Shown piece after piece: positions 13,897 to 17,116 of a stretch of 17,116 nt of DNA (position 1 is its first letter; each line of letters opens with the position of its first letter). This DNA is from Candidatus Atribacteria bacterium. GTDB lineage: Bacteria > Atribacterota > JS1 > SB-45 > 34-128. The position numbers and the translations under genes were made by a program. Where the stretch lies: positions 1 through 17,116 of the forward strand of contig DMCY01000064.1 of NCBI GenBank assembly GCA_003451675.1, in the 5' to 3' direction. A model generated the notes under the pieces. It ran no database searches. It saw only the letters and a list, made by a program, of their open reading frames with translations, and was not told the DNA's origin.

Positions 13897-15306
13897 CTAC
13901 TCAATTTTGTATTCTTTAATCTTAAGATAGAGAGTTTTATAATTTATCTTTAATAATCTGGCGGCTTCGGCTTTATTCCAATTAGTTCTTTTTAAGACAT
14001 CTGAGATAACTTTTCTTTCTGCGTTTTGGGAAAGCTGATTAATCATCTTTTTAAGGGAGAAGTCATAGGGAAGGGTAGACACAAGGTCTGCCCCTACAGG
14101 GTTTTTATCTGCCTTTGTTTCGACATTCGTTTCTTTTATATAATGAGGCAAATGTTCTGGCAAAATAACATCTTCAGCCATAATAATTGCCTGTTGAATA
14201 ACATTTTGGAGTTCTCGAACATTGCCAGGCCAGGAATAATCAACCAATAGCTTTATGCTTTCTTCTGAAATATTCTTAACATTCTTACCCAATATATTAT
14301 AATTAAACTGATTTAAAAAATGTAAGGCTAATAAAGGTATATCCTCTTTTTTTTCTCTTAAGGGAGGAAGAAAGATAGAAAAAACATTGACACGATAATA
14401 GAGATCCTCTCTAAAAGTCCCTCTCTTCATAGCTTTCTCTAAGTTAGCATTCGTAGCTACAATAATCCGCACATCAATCTTTATAGGATATTTTTCCCCA
14501 ATACGATTTATCTCTCTCTCCTGAAGTACTCTTAATAGTTTTACTTGAATATTAACTGGCAAATTACCAATCTCATCTAAAAAAAGTGTCCCTCCCTCAG
14601 CTAATTCAAATTTGCCTATTTTTTTCGCTATCGCTCCAGTAAAAGCTCCCTTAGTATGCCCAAATAACTCACTTTCTATTAAAGTTTCCGTCAGACCAGC
14701 ACAATCAACTGCAATAAATGGTTTATCTTTTCGAGTACTATATTGATGAATAGTCTTAGCAATTAGTTCTTTCCCGGTACCGCTTTCTCCTCTAATTAAA
14801 ATAGTAGTATCAGTAGGGGCAACTTTTTCAATTTTATACAGCACTTCTTTCATCTTATCACTTCTTCTAATAATATTGGAGAAGCTAAATTTTTCTCTTA
14901 ATTGATGCCGTAAAGAAATTACCTCCTGAGATAAATCACGAGTCTCAAGAGCTCTCTTAATAGTTATCTTTAATTCTTCATAGTTAAAAGGTTTACTAAT
15001 ATAATCATAGGCACCAAGCTTCATTGCCTTTACTGCAGTATCTACTGTCTGATAAGCAGTTAACATAATCACTAATATATCCTTATCAATGGCTTTTATT
15101 TTTTCTAAAGTTTCTATTCCATCCATCTCTGGCATTTTTATATCCAATAGAACTAAATCAGGTACTTCTTCCTTAATTTTTGCCAAACCATTTTTGCCAC
15201 TATTAACAATAGAAACCTTATACCCTTCTTCGCCTTCCAATAATTCCGAAAGAGTCTGACATAAATCTACTTCATCATCGATTATTAAAATATTAACATC
15301 AGCCAT
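13897..15306 (-). CDS. NtrC-family sigma-54-dependent response regulator
   Basis: The start is ATG at 15306, 4 bases after the kinase stop, with AAAGGAG about 12 bases upstream. An upstream start at 15405 would add 33 residues inside the kinase gene and ahead of the receiver domain. The 469-residue protein has a receiver domain (1-120; acidic D10/D11, phospho-acceptor D55, T83, K105) and an AAA+ domain (about 140-375): Walker A GESGTGKE 173-180, GAFTGA loop 220-225 for sigma-54 contact, Walker B GTLFLDE about 239-245, arginine region FREDLYYR, and WPGNVREL. A Fis-type helix-turn-helix ends the protein (about 427-469, NWNKAEAARLLKINYKTLY). It should activate sigma-54 promoters when phosphorylated by the adjacent kinase. 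The linker between AAA+ and DNA-binding domains contains a palindromic repeat translated as about NPVGADLVSTLPY (402-414). I found no convincing sigma-54 promoter in the window, so its targets are unknown. Confidence 0.93.
   Translation of the reverse strand: MADVNILIIDDEVDLCQTLSELLEGEEGYKVSIVNSGKNGLAKIKEEVPDLVLLDIKMPEMDGIETLEKIKAIDKDILVIMLTAYQTVDTAVKAMKLGAYDYISKPFNYEELKITIKRALETRDLSQEVISLRHQLREKFSFSNIIRRSDKMKEVLYKIEKVAPTDTTILIRGESGTGKELIAKTIHQYSTRKDKPFIAVDCAGLTETLIESELFGHTKGAFTGAIAKKIGKFELAEGGTLFLDEIGNLPVNIQVKLLRVLQEREINRIGEKYPIKIDVRIIVATNANLEKAMKRGTFREDLYYRVNVFSIFLPPLREKKEDIPLLALHFLNQFNYNILGKNVKNISEESIKLLVDYSWPGNVRELQNVIQQAIIMAEDVILPEHLPHYIKETNVETKADKNPVGADLVSTLPYDFSLKKMINQLSQNAERKVISDVLKRTNWNKAEAARLLKINYKTLYLKIKEYKIE
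14073..14097. repeat. Palindromic repeat inside the response regulator coding region
   Basis: GGGTAGAC...GTCTGCCCCTAC lies in frame in the linker between the AAA+ and Fis-like domains. Its closest relative in the window is the intergenic unit at 13561-13585, with only two differing positions by eye. Confidence 0.85.
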
Positions 15307-15310
15307 TATA

Positions 15311-16939
15311 TTATCTTCGTCTCCTTTTCTCAAGAGGCAAGAAAATAGTAAAAACTGTCCCTTTGCCAATTTTACTTTCCACTGAAATATTTCCTTTATG
15401 CTCATTAATAATCATCTGGCAAATGGACAGGCCTAAACCAGTACCATCTTTGCGAGTAGTAAAGAAAGGATAAAATATTTTCTTAAGATTTTCTTCTGCG
15501 ATACCGCAGCCTGTATCTTTAAATTTTATTTTTATTTTTTGTTGTTCCGGATCATAATTTGTACTAATATAAAGCTCTCCACTATATTTCATAGCCTTTA
15601 TTGCATTTAAGGCTATATTCAAAAAAACTTGTTCAAGGTGATCTGAATCAACCCAGGCTTTTGGTAGTTTAGAATTATATTTTTTAATTATTTTTATATT
15701 TTTTATATTATCTGGATGGAGGTTTTCCAAAATTGGCTTTAATCTTTCAATAATTACATTAATATTTTCATGGGTAAAATTAAAACTGTAAGGGCGAGAA
15801 AAAGTTAATAATCCCTGAATAATTTTATTAATACGATCTATATTTTTTTGGACTAATTCTAATTTGTCTTTTTGGAAATCATCATAGCATCTTTTTTCCA
15901 AATGTTGAATGGCCAAGCTCATAGTAGTTAAAGGATTCCTAATTTCATGAGCTACACCTGCCGCAAATTGCCCGATAATAGATAATTTTTCCGATTGAAT
16001 GAGTTGCTCTTGTGTCCTTTTTAATTCTCCAGTTCGTTTAATTATTTCTTTCTCCAAATTCTGATTTATTTCTTTAAGATCTTGTTGCAATCTTCTCCTT
16101 TCGGTAATATCCCTACCACTTAGATAGACGCTAGTTTCCCCTTGCAAATCAATAAATACTGCACCGGAAAAATCGAAAATTAAAGGCTCTTTCTCGGATA
16201 TATTTATAGTTACCTCAATATTTTTTATTTGTTTTTCATCTAATACTTTATCTATTATCTTCTTTGTTTCCTCTTTGGGTAAATATTTATATATAGAGTG
16301 GCCTATTAATTCTTCTTTGTCCTTTCTTATAATTTCTTCACAAGCCCTGTTTGCCCCCATAATTTTGCCTTTAGCATTCAAGGTTACCTGAAAATCTGGT
16401 GAATTTTCCAATAGATAATTTGTATAATTTTGTTCTTTAATTAATTCCTTAGTCCGCTGCTCCAGCAGTAAATTAAGTTTTTCATTAAGTTCTTGAATTT
16501 TTTCGTCAGCTTTTTTACGTTGGGTGATATCTTCGAATATAGTGACAAAATATCCTTTTCTTAGAGAGTAAGATGCTACCTTAAAATATTTATTATACCT
16601 AGAAATATAAGTTTCAAAAACCTTATTCTTGCCATATAATGCTACCTGGGAATACTTTTCTAAATCAGGAATATCTTTAAATCCAAAAACTTCAGTAACT
16701 CTTTTATTAATCACCTCTTCCTTTTTCATAGAATTAATTTTTTCAAAAGCCTTATTTACTTCCAGAAAAATATAATCAACAGGGTTGCCTCTTTTATCAG
16801 TAAGAAGTTTACATAAGGCAAATCCGTTCAGCATTTTATCAAACAAAGCATGATATTTTTTTTCAAATTCTAAAGCTTTCTCTTTAGCCTTATTTTTTTT
16901 ATTATCTAATTTTTTTGTGTCTGAAATTCTTCTCTTCAC
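15311..16939 (-). CDS. Cytoplasmic PAS-PAS sensor histidine kinase
   Basis: The 542-residue protein has no membrane segment. It has a first PAS domain (about 26-140, ending FEDITQRKKADEKIQEL), a coiled coil (about 140-170), a second PAS domain (about 172-283, ending SGRDITERRRLQQ) and another coiled coil. A HisKA domain follows with the phospho-acceptor in GVAHEIRNPLTT (His331), then a HATPase domain: N box NIALNAIKAM (441-450), G1 DTGCGI (from D475), F box FYPFFTT and G2 GTGLGLS (499-505). The start is GTG at 16939, preceded at 11 bases by AGGGGGGTG; an in-frame TAA lies two codons upstream, so no longer form is possible. It is co-transcribed with the sigma-54 activator 4 bases downstream. 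The signal sensed is unknown, and intracellular by the lack of membrane helices. Its leader carries element B. Confidence 0.93.
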   Translation of the reverse strand: MKRRISDTKKLDNKKNKAKEKALEFEKKYHALFDKMLNGFALCKLLTDKRGNPVDYIFLEVNKAFEKINSMKKEEVINKRVTEVFGFKDIPDLEKYSQVALYGKNKVFETYISRYNKYFKVASYSLRKGYFVTIFEDITQRKKADEKIQELNEKLNLLLEQRTKELIKEQNYTNYLLENSPDFQVTLNAKGKIMGANRACEEIIRKDKEELIGHSIYKYLPKEETKKIIDKVLDEKQIKNIEVTINISEKEPLIFDFSGAVFIDLQGETSVYLSGRDITERRRLQQDLKEINQNLEKEIIKRTGELKRTQEQLIQSEKLSIIGQFAAGVAHEIRNPLTTMSLAIQHLEKRCYDDFQKDKLELVQKNIDRINKIIQGLLTFSRPYSFNFTHENINVIIERLKPILENLHPDNIKNIKIIKKYNSKLPKAWVDSDHLEQVFLNIALNAIKAMKYSGELYISTNYDPEQQKIKIKFKDTGCGIAEENLKKIFYPFFTTRKDGTGLGLSICQMIINEHKGNISVESKIGKGTVFTIFLPLEKRRRR

Positions 16940-16959
16940 TTTTTATCTTTCACCCCCCT

Positions 16960-17116
16960 AATAAAAAAACCCAAAGGCTGGCATATTGCCACTATTGAGT
17001 TTTTTATTAATAATTTGTTTTTAATTTGTAAAAAAATAGTGCTTTCTTGAAAATATTTTTTCGAAATTAGTATTAAAAATAAGAAAGAAAACCCGGATTT
17101 CGGGGGGGGGGGGGGG
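16960..17116 (-). promoter_or_regulatory. Leader element, copy B (partner of 741-897; runs into window end)
   Basis: The same order of blocks as copy A is present: C-run (15 bases here, cut by the window end), CCCG/CGGG hairpin, AT-rich body, terminal hairpin, T-run. The T-run is followed within two bases by the ribosome binding site of the histidine kinase. The transcript of that gene must therefore start upstream of, and pass through, the hairpin. On the minus strand CACTATT (about 17034-17040) could also pair with AATAGTG (about 16990-16996), which would open the outer stem. That alternative is not conserved in copy A. Confidence 0.65.
16961..17002 (-). terminator. Terminator-like hairpin/attenuator candidate directly before the kinase start
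   Basis: On the minus strand an outer stem AAACTCA/TGGGTTT (arms 16996-17002 and 16967-16973) and an inner stem TGGCA/TGCCA (16987-16991 and 16979-16983, loop of 3) form a hairpin followed by TTTTTTTATT. AGGGGGGTG and the GTG start follow at once, so there is no room for a promoter between hairpin and gene. It is either an attenuator or a hairpin that does not terminate well. Confidence 0.6.

Noticed and set aside
15307..15405. Longer start for the response regulator, inside the kinase gene
   Set aside because: The receiver domain starts at MADVNILIIDDE; the ATG at 15306 has a good ribosome binding site and sits 4 bases after the kinase stop.

Overview
The window reads as one stretch of chromosome from an AT-rich, uncultured-type Gram-negative bacterium. 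All supported genes are on the minus strand. The Gram-negative call rests on a 1519-residue protein ending in an outer-membrane beta-barrel with a terminal Phe, on Sec-exported partner proteins, and on an O-antigen ligase-fold membrane protein. The spacers are packed with short palindromic repeats of kinds seen in several candidate phyla and deltaproteobacteria-like genomes. I cannot fix the phylum from the sequence. The window ends in a run of 15 G, so the right edge may be an assembly break.

In transcription order (high to low coordinates): (1) 17116-16960 is a ~150-base leader element ending in a terminator-like hairpin that abuts the ribosome binding site of the next gene. (2) 16939-13897 is a two-gene operon for a cytoplasmic PAS-PAS histidine kinase and an NtrC-type sigma-54 activator. 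It is followed by palindromic repeats and a strong intrinsic terminator (13503-13545). (3) 13270-13178 is a class-I cyclic-di-GMP (GEMM-I) riboswitch candidate, in the leader of a cell-surface locus. (4) 13036-1046 is that locus: a small Ser/Thr-rich secreted protein, a DUF916/WxLIP-like multi-Ig exported protein, an O-antigen ligase/O-oligosaccharyltransferase-like protein with periplasmic TPR and Ig domains, a second DUF916-like paralogue, and the very large modular outer-membrane protein. (5) 897-741 is a second copy of the leader element, upstream of (6) the start of a partial RsbU_N-like + GAF signalling gene (665-1), cut by the left edge.

The main inference is that genes 13036-1046 form one c-di-GMP-responsive surface system: a presumably abundant Ser/Thr-rich subunit, two chaperone/anchor-like proteins, a membrane enzyme that may attach or polymerise glycans, and an outer-membrane anchor or port. 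What ties them together is an about 105-residue C-terminal domain shared by the two DUF916-like proteins and the ligase. In addition, the N-terminal domain of the outer-membrane protein resembles the small subunit in layout. I do not recognise the locus as a named system.

Two further points stand out. The ~150-base leader element occurs twice, each time just upstream of a signalling gene, with a hairpin plus U-run preceding the start. Palindromic repeats fill nearly every spacer, and two copies have entered coding sequences in frame: the linker of the response regulator and the C-terminal part of the ligase.
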